This document shows positions 9,348-18,099 of a stretch of 64,000 nt of DNA, piece by piece (position 1 is the first letter of the stretch; each line of letters begins with the position of its first letter). Location of the stretch: the NCBI RefSeq assembly GCF_022267515.1, contig NZ_JAKFGB010000015.1, positions 124,001 through 188,000 on the forward strand, written 5' to 3'. The position numbers and the translations under genes are program-made. Source of the stretch: Rubinisphaera margarita (GTDB taxonomy: Bacteria > Planctomycetota > Planctomycetia > Planctomycetales > Planctomycetaceae). The notes under the pieces were generated by a model. The model was given only the letters and a program-made list of their open reading frames with translations. It was not told the DNA's origin and did not search any database.

Positions 9348-10835
9348 TCAAGAGGCCTGCGCGGTAACGGAGTCGGGGATCTGGTCCGGCATACTTGGCA
9401 GGACGGGAGCGTCGAGGTTGGCCCCGTTCGGGCGGACGGCGATCGTTCGCATGCCGATTTCCTGAGACTCGACCTCAATCTTGGGAACGCGGGCGAGAAG
9501 TCCGAGAGCCAGCACACGGCCGAGAGCCGAGAGACCAAAGATCAGCAGGTAGCTCGTGAAACTGGTCTGCATGGTGTACAGGATCAGTCCTCCGAAGAGC
9601 GAACCCGAAACCCAGGCGCCGACGTTGATCAGGTTGTAAACCGTGAGCATGCCGGTCCGCTTTTCTTCGGGAATCGATTCGAAGAACAGCAGGAAGAAGG
9701 CGAGTTCATAGGCTGCCCATGCCGCTCCCGAATACGCCTGAATGGCTAGCAGCCAGTAGAAGTTTTGTGAGATCACCCAGCCGAAACTGACCGGCACGAT
9801 GCCGACTGCACCGATCCACAACAGCCGATGAGCGCCAACTCGAGAGGCCAGCTGTCCCCAGGCCGGGAGCGAGAAGATCCGGAACAGGAACGCGGCCGCA
9901 ATCAGAATCATGAACTCCATGTAAGAGAGTTTCAGATTGTTGAACATGAACGGCGTGAAATACGGACCGGACAACTGCACGGCAGCCTGTACCGCGACCA
10001 GAAACATCAGCAGTTGACCGCCCGGCCCTTTGCAGACATCGGCGAAGATTCGACGGAGCGGCTGACGCGTCATCAGGGGCGGAATGGGAATCGGCTCGCT
10101 CTGCCCGGCGAGCATCAGCGCGGAGATCAGACGGCAAAAGGCGGCGACACCGAACAGGACGGCGTACGCCGTCAGCAGCACATCGTTGTCCGAAGCCCAT
10201 TGCAGAAGTAAACCCGCCGACATGAAACCGGCGAAAACGCAGGCCTGCGAGATGCGAGTTCGAGCCGCGAAGAAACGGGGACGTATCGTGGCCGGTACCA
10301 GGGTTCCGATCCACGTATTCCACGCCGGACCGGCTGCCAGTCCCGATGCCCAATACAGCGAGGCAATCGTCAGCACGGCTGCCGTCGACAGTGTTCCGGT
10401 CATGGCGGCCATGATCAGCGGCAGAAACATGAGTGCCTGCATGATCGAGCAGAGCACGACCCAGGCCTTATGCGAGCCGAGTTTGCGGATCGCCCAGGGA
10501 GAAACAATCTGCAGGACGCCGCCGATGAAGAGTGGCACGCTGCCGATCAGACCAGCCGTCAGTTCGCCAAGCCCCACCGCCAGAACAAACGCCGGCAGAT
10601 AGGTCTCGCCCATTCCGACCATCGCGCCGAAAGCGGCTCCATCCCCAACACTGCAGCGAAGGTCGCGACGAAGTCGGCGTTTCGCAGGCAGAAGGCTGGT
10701 CGGAAACGGAAGTGAGACGGAATGATTCGCGGAGGAAGACAACGGGATTCTCTTTGGACCCCGGCGTCGGGGATCGGAGGGCAAGCAGATTGAGGTGCCG
10801 CCGGTGACAGCCGAGTCCCGGGCAACCTTCGGCAC
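9348..10835 (-). CDS. MFS transporter
   Basis: Integral membrane protein of about 495 residues with around twelve hydrophobic segments, such as TYLPAFVLAVGLGELTAGLI, AVLTIASLYWASGLAAGPA and LFGGLILYTMQ. The pattern fits the major facilitator superfamily, in the group often annotated as sugar or drug permease of planctomycetes; the substrate is not evident. The longest start is a GTG at 10835, which gives an unusually long, low-complexity N-terminus of about 55 residues before the first membrane segment. No internal ATG fits before residue 70, so the true start is uncertain. It is divergent from the Crp/Fnr gene across 295 bases. Confidence 0.8.
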   Translation of the reverse strand: MPKVARDSAVTGGTSICLPSDPRRRGPKRIPLSSSANHSVSLPFPTSLLPAKRRLRRDLRCSVGDGAAFGAMVGMGETYLPAFVLAVGLGELTAGLIGSVPLFIGGVLQIVSPWAIRKLGSHKAWVVLCSIMQALMFLPLIMAAMTGTLSTAAVLTIASLYWASGLAAGPAWNTWIGTLVPATIRPRFFAARTRISQACVFAGFMSAGLLLQWASDNDVLLTAYAVLFGVAAFCRLISALMLAGQSEPIPIPPLMTRQPLRRIFADVCKGPGGQLLMFLVAVQAAVQLSGPYFTPFMFNNLKLSYMEFMILIAAAFLFRIFSLPAWGQLASRVGAHRLLWIGAVGIVPVSFGWVISQNFYWLLAIQAYSGAAWAAYELAFFLLFFESIPEEKRTGMLTVYNLINVGAWVSGSLFGGLILYTMQTSFTSYLLIFGLSALGRVLALGLLARVPKIEVESQEIGMRTIAVRPNGANLDAPVLPSMPDQIPDSVTAQAS

Positions 10836-10908
10836 ATCCTATGGAGTGATGTCACTTCGAATCAAGATCGTTCGGGAAACAGTCTGCAAAAGCGTCAACT
10901 TTGCAAAC

Positions 10909-10929
10909 ACGACACTGCTTTTGTGTCGT
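10909..10929. promoter_or_regulatory. Perfect palindrome, candidate operator
   Basis: ACGACAC (10909-10915) and GTGTCGT (10923-10929) form a perfect 7-bp inverted repeat with a 7-base spacer. It lies 74 bases before the MFS GTG start and about 200 bases before the Crp/Fnr gene. There is no adjacent T run, so an operator is likelier than a terminator. Confidence 0.4.
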
Positions 10930-11130
10930 ATGGAGGACAATGACACCGGTTTCGCAACCGCGTTCGGACTGCGCGCTTCGTATTTGAAGGCGTCATCAGA
11001 CAGTTGTCACTCGCTGGGAATCTGTCGGCAGATTGGCGGAGCGATGGCGGTCTGTTAGAGTGTTTTTCCGGTGATCACCGCCCGACTCCCGCCGTGTGAT
11101 GCGTTGTGCCCCCTGCCGTAGATCGACCGA

Positions 11131-11844
11131 ATGGACAATCAATTCTGGTACTTCAAGCGGTGCGAGCTGTTTGAACAACTCAGCGATGAGCAGATCCGCC
11201 GGCTGGAAGAACAAAGCCAGGTCAAGACGTTCGATCGTAAGTCGCTGATTTATCTGCCCGATGACACGAGCGATGCCGTGCTGCTCGTCGCCAGTGGACG
11301 GGTGCGGCTTTTCCACATCACCTCGGAAGGCAAGGAAGCTCTGCTGACGTTCATCGATCCGGGCGAACTGTTTGGCGAGCTCTCCATCGTCGGACAGCAG
11401 GAGCGCGAAGAGTTCGCCGAAGCCCTGGAGAAGTCCCAGATCGTCAAAATCCCTGGCGAGGCGATTCGCGAACTCATGGCCGAACAGCCCAGTGTGATGC
11501 TCGGACTGACCCGAATGATCGGTCTTCGGCGACAGACGTTCGAACGCCGTCTGAAGTCGCTGATGTTCAAACCGAACCGCGAGCGGCTCGTGCACCTTCT
11601 GCTTGAGCTGGCCGAACGGTACGGCGTTCCTCACACTGAAGGAGTCGCATTGCGAATCAAACTGTCTCATCAGGAGATGGCCAACCTCATCGGCAGCACG
11701 CGCGAGACCGTCACGATCGTGCTGGGTGAGCTCCAGTTCGAGAAACTGATTGCAGTTCGTCGTCGGCAGATTATTCTGAAGAACGTACGCGGGCTGGCTG
11801 AATCGATCCATACCCGTCCTCCCAATCTGGGATTTGCCACGTAG
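11131..11844 (+). CDS. Crp/Fnr-family transcriptional regulator
   Basis: A 237-residue regulator. Residues about 10-125 form the cyclic-nucleotide-binding beta-roll (ISEGKEALLTFIDPGELFGE-like run here: HITSEGKEALLTFIDPGELF). A long dimerisation helix follows. The C-terminal winged helix carries LSHQEMANLIGSTRETVTIV, whose GSTRETV recognition helix resembles that of Crp. There is no N-terminal cysteine cluster, so an Fe-S oxygen sensor of the Fnr type is unlikely. A TGTG(T)-N6-TCACA site lies 32 bases past the stop, in front of the next gene. A weak candidate promoter (TTGGCG-17-TAGAGT, 11033-11061) precedes the gene. Confidence 0.92.
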   Translation: MDNQFWYFKRCELFEQLSDEQIRRLEEQSQVKTFDRKSLIYLPDDTSDAVLLVASGRVRLFHITSEGKEALLTFIDPGELFGELSIVGQQEREEFAEALEKSQIVKIPGEAIRELMAEQPSVMLGLTRMIGLRRQTFERRLKSLMFKPNRERLVHLLLELAERYGVPHTEGVALRIKLSHQEMANLIGSTRETVTIVLGELQFEKLIAVRRRQIILKNVRGLAESIHTRPPNLGFAT

Positions 11845-11873
11845 CCGGCCTCGAATTCCGGAATTTCTTCAGG

Positions 11874-11893
11874 TTTGTGTGCCATTTCACAAA
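11874..11893. promoter_or_regulatory. Crp-like binding site
   Basis: TTTGTGTGCCATTTCACAAA contains TGTGT-N6-TCACA, one base off the Crp consensus TGTGA-N6-TCACA. It lies between the Crp/Fnr gene and the start of the gene at 11958, followed by an AATATAAG -10-like stretch. The match to the neighbouring regulator's RETV recognition helix supports it. Confidence 0.5.
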
Positions 11894-11957
11894 ACAGAGC
11901 AAGGGTTTGTGACAATATAAGAGAGCAACGCACTCTCAGTTCTCAGGACGATTTCCC

Positions 11958-12368
11958 ATGACCAACTCCCATTCCAATCCGGATACCGCTGGCTGGAAGA
12001 AATGCCGGGGAGACGAAATTGGCGGGTGCGTCCGTAAGCTGAAAGCCGCTCGAAGTGCGCAGGTGACCCGCCGTCGAATGATGCTCACCTCGTCCATGAC
12101 TGCAGCCGTCGCCCTGCTGCTGGCCGTGGGCTGGGGACTGCGCGATCGACCTTTGAAAGGCAACATCGGCTGCAAGAAGGTCATTGCATCGACCGACGCT
12201 TATTTCCATCACGCTTTGGATGACCAGACCGCCGCCCGCATCCGCAAGCACCTCGAACTCTGCCCCTATTGTCTGGATCACTACGAGGCAGTCGGGGACC
12301 CGTTCGCCGAGCAGCTGACCGGCTTCTGGAAACGCACCTTCGTTCCGGTTCTCGCTTCGACCCGCTGA
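11958..12368 (+). CDS. Small membrane protein with CxxC zinc-finger-like segment
   Basis: 136 residues. One hydrophobic segment (about 41-60: MMLTSSMTAAVALLLAVGWG) follows a basic N-terminus. The C-terminal part contains IRKHLELCPYCLDHYEAVG, an HxxxC-x2-C arrangement like the zf-HC2 motif of anti-sigma factors, but on the C-terminal side of the membrane segment rather than at the N-terminus. A further conserved-looking element is KGNIGCKKVIASTDAYFHH. It may be a redox or zinc-binding membrane protein. AGGA lies before the ATG. It lies directly downstream of the Crp/Fnr gene, behind a Crp-like site, and so may be regulated by that protein. Confidence 0.7.
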   Translation: MTNSHSNPDTAGWKKCRGDEIGGCVRKLKAARSAQVTRRRMMLTSSMTAAVALLLAVGWGLRDRPLKGNIGCKKVIASTDAYFHHALDDQTAARIRKHLELCPYCLDHYEAVGDPFAEQLTGFWKRTFVPVLASTR

Positions 12369-12810
12369 AACTCCCCGCCGCCGAGGAGCCACTGTCGGCT
12401 ACTGGATCGGCTGGGAAATTTCTCGCGTCACGCCACGAACCCGCCCCCGTCTCATTTCCGCGACTGACGCAGAGGCTCCGCGCGCTCTTGTCCGCTTACC
12501 GACTGCCTCCGTTCCGCGTTTCTGCACGCTGATTCCCGGCTCCTTCCCTGAGTTCTCTCCAATCACGGCTGGACCGACGCGGCCGGAATTCCTGCTGTTC
12601 TGATGACTCGTTCCGGCCTCTCGCTCGGCAAAATCGGGATAACCGGAAAATTCTTCCCATCTTGCTGGAGATGCAGAATCATCAGGACCGATACCTAGGG
12701 ACAGCATCTCATGCGCTTGCGTTTCGATGAAATTAAATGAGGCCGCCTTTTCAAAAGGGAGAGCCTCGGTCCTGTCAGGATGTCCAGGGTCATTCGTTAA
12801 GGAGAAGATC
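12369..12810. other. Gene-free interval before the DUF11 gene
   Basis: These 442 bases hold no reading frame that I can support. A minus-strand frame crossing 12399-12917 is compositional and overlaps the next gene. No strong promoter was recognised; the DUF11 gene has its ribosome-binding site AAGGAG at 12799-12804. Confidence 0.5.
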
Positions 12811-14826
12811 ATGCGGAGCGGTTTGCTATCGCGTTTTGCCGGTTTTGCGTGCCGCACGCAATCATCGCGCTGGGTTATTGCGGCAGCTGTCGGCGGTAGC
12901 ATTTTCTCTCCCGTCATCGCCCAGGAAGTCCGGCCGGTTGATCCTCACACGATCCAGCTGTACTCCAGGTCTCCTGCGGGAACGACGGCGACGCCGGAAC
13001 GCTACCAGCGGACCGGGGTAACGCCTGCTCCCGTGAAAAACTACTACACCGAGCTGTTCGGCGATCAGTCTCAGGAATATACGCTGACCCCGGTGAAGTC
13101 CGCTTCGCTGGTCCAGCCAATTCCGACCGAAGCCGCGACCGCTCAGAAGCCGCAGTCGAACATTCTTCATGCTCAGTATGAATATGAGCCGACCGCGACC
13201 CAGGAGTTTCGCGTAACGCCTGTCTCGGGAACTGTTTCTCAACAGTCCAGCACTCCGGAACTGCCGGAATGGGCCCGTAACGCGAAAGCTCGTACGGTTT
13301 CCCTGCAGAAGCCTGTTCAGCCGGAACCCGAAGCTGCTCCTGCCGCTCCGGAAATGCCGACTGTGGCTCCGACCGCTGTTCTGCGAATTGATCAGCCGGT
13401 TGAAGAGCCAGCTGTTTCCACGAACGCTCCCGTGACCCGAATCAGCGATGCAGCCGAAGGGCCGCAGACTCCGTCGGTCAAGGTGCAGTGGCAGTCGCCG
13501 GAAGGCATCAACGTCGGTCAGCAGAGTACCTGTGAACTGGTTGTTGAGAATGTCGGCCAGAGCACAGCGTACAACGTTTCGGTCAACACGCAGTTCCCGG
13601 AAAGTGTGGAACTGGTGGATACGACGGCCGAAGTGACTCCCGGCAGCGGTCAGCTGCAGTGGACACTCGGCAACATGGCTCCCGGCCAGACAGAAACGAT
13701 TCGGATTGAAGTCGTCCCGACTCAGCGGGGGGCTCTCAACGCGACCGCTGAAGTTCACTTCGCAGCCGCCACTCAGTCCGCCTTTGTGGTTCGCGAACCG
13801 CTGCTCGGCCTGAAGATGGACGGACCGACCGAAGTTCTGCTGGGCGATCCGGCTTCTCAGAGCGTGACGATCACCAACCCGGGCAACGGGATTGCCAAGA
13901 ACGTGAAACTGGAAGCGTTGATTCCGGACGGCCTTGAGCATCCTCGCGGCAAGCGACTCCTCATGGATGTCGGCTCGCTGAACCCGGGGGAAGCCCGTTC
14001 CATCCGCCTCGCACTGGCCGCCACCACCGGCGGTACGAAACTGATTCAGGTTTCCGCGACGGCTGAAAGCGGCCTGCTGGCGACCAGCGAATCGACAATC
14101 AACATTATTGCTCCAAGCCTGGCGGCCGAGATTTCCGGTCCTGGTCTGCGATATAAGAACCGTTCGGCGACGTACACACTCAAGGTCGCCAATGACGGCA
14201 CCGTGAGCACGAGCAACGTTCGTCTGATGCACAAGATTCCGGAAGGCTTCGAGTTCCTCTCCGCCAGCCGCGGGGCGACTTACGACGCTCCGACCCGTAT
14301 TCTCAGCTGGTTCGTCGGCAATCTTCAACCGGGCAAGGTTGCTGAAATGGAAGTCGAACTGAACGCCGTGCGGATTGGTGAGTTCACTCACTTCATCCGG
14401 GCGACCTCGGAGCACGGCTCCACGACGGACACGCAGATTGTCACACGCGTCGAAGGAGCCTCGGCTCTGGTCCTGAAGATCTTCGATATGGACGACCCGA
14501 TTGAGATCGGCAATCAGACCTCCTACGAAGTTCGTGTGATGAACGAAGGCTCGGCTGCGGCTGAAGATGTCGGCGTCACCTGCGAACTGCCGGAAGGCGT
14601 GGAGTTTGTTTCAGCCAGCGGACCTTCGGAGTTCGTGGTCGACGGCAACCTGATTCTGTTCAAGCCGCTTGAGGGCGTGCCGGCAGGTCAGTCCGCCAGC
14701 TTCAAGATCCATGTGGTCGGCAAGACCGAAGGCAACCACAAGTTCCGGGCCCGGATGACCTCCGCGACTTCGCCGGAACCGCTCACCTTCGAAGAACTGA
14801 CTCGCTTCTACGGCGACACGAATTAA
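12811..14826 (+). CDS. Secreted DUF11-repeat protein, 671 aa
   Basis: The ATG at 12811 is chosen for its AAGGAG ribosome-binding site and signal peptide (about 38 residues ending VIAQ). A Pro/Glu/Ala-rich linker occupies residues about 40-220. Four tandem immunoglobulin-like DUF11 repeats follow, starting near VKVQWQSPEGINVG, LGLKMDGPTEVLLG, LAAEISGPGLRYKN and LVLKIFDMDDPIEI. Each has the typical NxGxxxAxNV strand pair (NVGQSTAYNV, NPGNGIAKNV, NDGTVSTSNV, NEGSAAAEDV) and an LPGQ-like turn. Such proteins are cell-surface or periplasmic adhesive or structural proteins of unknown exact role. A strong intrinsic terminator ends the transcript 26 bases later, so it is probably monocistronic. Confidence 0.9.
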   Translation: MRSGLLSRFAGFACRTQSSRWVIAAAVGGSIFSPVIAQEVRPVDPHTIQLYSRSPAGTTATPERYQRTGVTPAPVKNYYTELFGDQSQEYTLTPVKSASLVQPIPTEAATAQKPQSNILHAQYEYEPTATQEFRVTPVSGTVSQQSSTPELPEWARNAKARTVSLQKPVQPEPEAAPAAPEMPTVAPTAVLRIDQPVEEPAVSTNAPVTRISDAAEGPQTPSVKVQWQSPEGINVGQQSTCELVVENVGQSTAYNVSVNTQFPESVELVDTTAEVTPGSGQLQWTLGNMAPGQTETIRIEVVPTQRGALNATAEVHFAAATQSAFVVREPLLGLKMDGPTEVLLGDPASQSVTITNPGNGIAKNVKLEALIPDGLEHPRGKRLLMDVGSLNPGEARSIRLALAATTGGTKLIQVSATAESGLLATSESTINIIAPSLAAEISGPGLRYKNRSATYTLKVANDGTVSTSNVRLMHKIPEGFEFLSASRGATYDAPTRILSWFVGNLQPGKVAEMEVELNAVRIGEFTHFIRATSEHGSTTDTQIVTRVEGASALVLKIFDMDDPIEIGNQTSYEVRVMNEGSAAAEDVGVTCELPEGVEFVSASGPSEFVVDGNLILFKPLEGVPAGQSASFKIHVVGKTEGNHKFRARMTSATSPEPLTFEELTRFYGDTN

Positions 14827-14851
14827 TCGAGCACAACGTTCGATGGGGATG

Positions 14852-14887
14852 GAGAAGCCGGGTTGCTTAACCCGGCTTCTCTTTTTT
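14852..14887 (+). terminator. Rho-independent terminator after the DUF11 gene
   Basis: Perfect 13-bp stem GAGAAGCCGGGTT / AACCCGGCTTCTC (14852-14864 and 14869-14881), a 4-base loop and six T immediately after. It is a textbook intrinsic terminator. Confidence 0.95.
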
Positions 14888-15084
14888 CGTTCCCTGAAGG
14901 GGCCGAAGGAACAGGTCTGATCGATCCTGCCGATGGACCACCTTATGATGGCAATAGGCGTGCCGAACAGTATTGGCAAGATGCCGCCGCTACGAAGTGT
15001 TCTGCGGGCTTGCCTGCAATGGCGCGTGCTCTGTAGTGTGAGAGCGTGTTGAAGCTCTCTTGGCCCTGAAACAGGAACCGTCTC

Positions 15085-16557
15085 ATGATCCGCGCTCTGC
15101 AGATGATTGTCCTTCTCGCGTTTGTGCTGAGTCCACTACAGTGGACGGAAGCGGCGCGGCCGAACTTTCTGGTGATACTTTGCGACGATCTCGGCTATGG
15201 CGATCTCGAATGTTACGGGCATCCGCATATCAAGACGCCGCATTTGAATCAGCTGGCTGATCAGGGGATTCGCTTCACCGATTTCTACAGCACCGCTCCG
15301 GTCTGTTCCTCATCGCGGGCGGGCCTGTTGACCGGGCAGACGCCAAATCGGGTTGGCATTTACGACTGGATCCCGGAAGGGCATCCGATGTATCTCAAGA
15401 AGGAAATCCCCACGGTCGCCACATTGCTTCGCGACACCGGGTATGCCACCGCGATTTGCGGCAAGTGGCACTGCAACGGTGAGTTCAACGAGCCGACTCA
15501 GGACCAGCCGAATCACAACGGGTTCGAACACTGGTTCGCGACGCAGAACAACGCGGCTCCGCGGCACGAGAATCCGGTCAACTTCGTGCGGAATGGCGAG
15601 CAGGTCGGCCCGCTGGAAGGGTTTTCGTGTCAGCTGGTGACGGACGAGGCGATCCGCTGGTTGAAGCATCAGCAGAAGCAGGACTCCGAAGAGCCGTTCT
15701 TTCTGCATGTCTGTTTCCACGAGCCCCACGAACCGGTCGAGAGCCCGGATGATCTGGTCGCAGAGTATCGCGATGTCGCCGAGAACGAAGACGAAGCCCA
15801 GTACTTCGCCAACGTCGCCAACATCGACAAGGCGGTCGGGCGGCTGATGAAGACGCTGGATGAGATGAAGCTGGCCGAGAACACGCTGGTGGTGTTCACC
15901 TCGGATAACGGCCCGGAAACGCTGAACCGGTATCGGACGGCGAACCGCTCTTACGGAACACCGGGGCCGCTGCGGGGGATGAAGCTGCACATTTACGATG
16001 GCGGCATCCGCGTGGCCGGAATCGCCCGCTGGACGGGAACGATTGAAGCCGGTCAAACGCCGAGCGTGCCGGTGTGTGCTCTCGATCTGCTGCCGACCTT
16101 CTGCAGTCTGGCCGATGTCGATGTGCCTGACGAGATTCCGCTCGACGGGACCGATATCACGGCGGCTCTCAAAGGGGGCACGATTGAACGGGAGCAGCCG
16201 CTCTTCTGGCACTATTACCGGGCTTACAGCGACCCGCTCGTGGCGATGCGGGATGGTGACTGGAAGATCGTCGCTCACTGGGATGCCCCGCACATCGTGA
16301 CGTCGAGGGGCAAGTTCGGCAGCAATGTGAACGCCGAGACGCAGCACCTGATCAAGACGGCTCAGCTGGTGAAGTTCGAGCTCTACAACATTGCAGAGGA
16401 TATCGGCGAGAAGAATGACCTCGCGAAACAGGAGCCGGAGCGTCTCGAGCGGATGAAAACGCAATTGGTGGAGAAATATCAGCGGGTTCAGTCAGCCGGA
16501 CCCGTCTGGGACACCGATGAATACTGGAAAGCGCGGCAGCGACCGCGGAAGAAATAA
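15085..16557 (+). CDS. Secreted sulfatase (arylsulfatase A-like)
   Basis: A 490-residue sulfatase with a signal peptide ending about residue 24 (PLQWTEAA). Metal ligands are in LCDDLGYGDLECYGHP (Asp34, Asp35). The active-site motif is VCSSSRAGLLTGQ with Cys74 as formylglycine precursor; position +2 is Ser where CxPSR has Pro, a variant that deserves notice. Other family features are CGKWHCN, FTSDNGPE and the C-terminal LYNIAEDIGEKNDLAKQEPE. Probable substrate is a sulfated polysaccharide outside the cytoplasm. The start has AGGA about eight bases upstream. It follows a terminator, so it begins a new transcription unit that may include the next two genes. Confidence 0.93.
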   Translation: MIRALQMIVLLAFVLSPLQWTEAARPNFLVILCDDLGYGDLECYGHPHIKTPHLNQLADQGIRFTDFYSTAPVCSSSRAGLLTGQTPNRVGIYDWIPEGHPMYLKKEIPTVATLLRDTGYATAICGKWHCNGEFNEPTQDQPNHNGFEHWFATQNNAAPRHENPVNFVRNGEQVGPLEGFSCQLVTDEAIRWLKHQQKQDSEEPFFLHVCFHEPHEPVESPDDLVAEYRDVAENEDEAQYFANVANIDKAVGRLMKTLDEMKLAENTLVVFTSDNGPETLNRYRTANRSYGTPGPLRGMKLHIYDGGIRVAGIARWTGTIEAGQTPSVPVCALDLLPTFCSLADVDVPDEIPLDGTDITAALKGGTIEREQPLFWHYYRAYSDPLVAMRDGDWKIVAHWDAPHIVTSRGKFGSNVNAETQHLIKTAQLVKFELYNIAEDIGEKNDLAKQEPERLERMKTQLVEKYQRVQSAGPVWDTDEYWKARQRPRKK

Positions 16558-16599
16558 CGATTCAACGCTGAAAAACGGTGCCGGTGGAAAGGGATGCCC

Positions 16600-18099
16600 A
16601 TGGCCGTTGTGACAGGAGAATTTGTCTGCCCGGAATGTGCGGCTCGTCTGCGCATCCACGAGCGGGGCACGTCGGAGCACGATCTGGAATGCCCCGAATG
16701 CCAGGCTCCACTCACGGTGCAGGTGAACGAGCTCGGCCAGCTGGTCGTGAACAAGCGGAATCCGGTCGATGACGACCCGTTTGCCGCCCATGCTCCGCAG
16801 CGATCGGTGATGTCGCTCGTTGTCCCGGTGGTTCTGCTGGCGGGTGTCGCCGTCTTTCTCTTCACTCGGAACAGCGATGACGATTCCGCTCCGCTGCCGG
16901 AAGTGGCCCCGCTGCAGCAGAATGCAGAAGACGATCAGTCCGAAGTTCCCGAACCAGAGTCGACCTCGACGGAACCGGTTGAGCCGGAAGTTGTAGAGAC
17001 TCCCGATACCTTTGAGGCTCGGCTGAAAGCGCTCGGCCAGCGCATTTCGGATCTGGTTGCGACACAGGGAGCCTTTCCGCAGCCGACCTGGCGAGCGGAT
17101 GTCGCTCCTGAAGAGGGGCTGAGCTGGCTGGCCGGACTTGATCCCGCTCTCAATGAAGGGAAATTCCAGCCGCAGTGGAACCAGCCGTGGAACAGTTCAG
17201 CCAACGATCGCTTTGTGCGTCGCAGCCGGGAGGACCTGTTGAATCCCAAAGTCGACCAGCTGGCAGGAGCCGATCGCTACCCGGCTTCGCACATCGTTGG
17301 CATTGCCGGACTCGGTCCGGATGGCCCGACGTTGCCGGCGGATGATCCGCGAGCGGGGATCTTCGGGTTCGGTCGTTCAACGCGCGTGGAGGATGTCAAA
17401 GACGGTTTGTCGAACACCTGGATGGCGAACGGCGTGGTCGATCGACTCTCCTCCTGGGCGAATGCGTCGGAATCGATTCGCGCCGTCACCCGGGAGCCAG
17501 TTATCAATGGCCCGGATGGCTTTGGTTCCGGCAATCCCGACCGCATGCCGATTCTGATGGCGGACGGGTCGGTGCGAACAATGAACAGCAAAACGAACCC
17601 GGTCATCTTCCGCCGAATGGCGGCTATGGCCGATGGACTCTCGCTCGATCCAGCAGAACTTGGGGAGCCGGGGCCGGCTGAGCCGATCGGTCCGCCCGCG
17701 ATGACCTCCGAAATTCCACAGCCGGAGCCGACCGCAACCCCTGCCTTGCCAGAGCCGGTGATGACGACAACCCGGGAGCCGAAGCCACCCACGGAAGAAG
17801 TGTTACGGCGGCTGAATCAGAAAATTGCTTCGTTCGAGTTGAACACGCCGACCCAATTGCAGCAGGTGTTGATTGAACTCGAAGCTCTGGCGGGTCTGCC
17901 GATTGAATTCGATTCCGAGACGATTCCCCCGAACGATCCTCGGCGGCTGGAGCGTGTCACGCTCGCCGGGAAGCGTCGATCGGTCTCCCAGCTGTTGGAA
18001 GACTTATTGACACCGCTGGGGCTGGAATCTATATCGACCGCTGACCGAATCATCGTGCGCCCGCGATCCTCAGCCGATGATGCTTCCGAATCGGACTGA
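16600..18099 (+). CDS. Zinc-ribbon / DUF1559-like / STN-like fusion, membrane protein
   Basis: The ATG at 16600 is chosen over 16594 because GGAAAGGG then sits six bases upstream. Order of parts: an N-terminal zinc ribbon (CPEC ... CPEC, about residues 10-35); one membrane segment (about 70-88, SLVVPVVLLAGVAVFLF); a Pro/Glu-rich linker; a central domain whose RVEDVKDGLSNTWMANGV and MPILMADGSVRTMNS match the DUF1559 pseudopilin-like family of planctomycetes; and a C-terminal 90 residues (VLIELEALAGLPIEFDSETI, QLLEDLLTPLGLE) resembling the secretin/TonB short N-terminal domain. The combination is unusual. It overlaps the next gene by 23 bases. Confidence 0.75.
   Translation: MAVVTGEFVCPECAARLRIHERGTSEHDLECPECQAPLTVQVNELGQLVVNKRNPVDDDPFAAHAPQRSVMSLVVPVVLLAGVAVFLFTRNSDDDSAPLPEVAPLQQNAEDDQSEVPEPESTSTEPVEPEVVETPDTFEARLKALGQRISDLVATQGAFPQPTWRADVAPEEGLSWLAGLDPALNEGKFQPQWNQPWNSSANDRFVRRSREDLLNPKVDQLAGADRYPASHIVGIAGLGPDGPTLPADDPRAGIFGFGRSTRVEDVKDGLSNTWMANGVVDRLSSWANASESIRAVTREPVINGPDGFGSGNPDRMPILMADGSVRTMNSKTNPVIFRRMAAMADGLSLDPAELGEPGPAEPIGPPAMTSEIPQPEPTATPALPEPVMTTTREPKPPTEEVLRRLNQKIASFELNTPTQLQQVLIELEALAGLPIEFDSETIPPNDPRRLERVTLAGKRRSVSQLLEDLLTPLGLESISTADRIIVRPRSSADDASESD

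Noticed and set aside
12399..12917. A 172-codon minus-strand frame before the DUF11 gene
   Set aside because: It runs into the signal-peptide region of the plus-strand gene and has neither start signal nor domain.
12862..14415. A 517-codon minus-strand frame opposite the DUF11 repeats
   Set aside because: It follows the repeat periodicity of the plus-strand gene and has no recognisable protein features.
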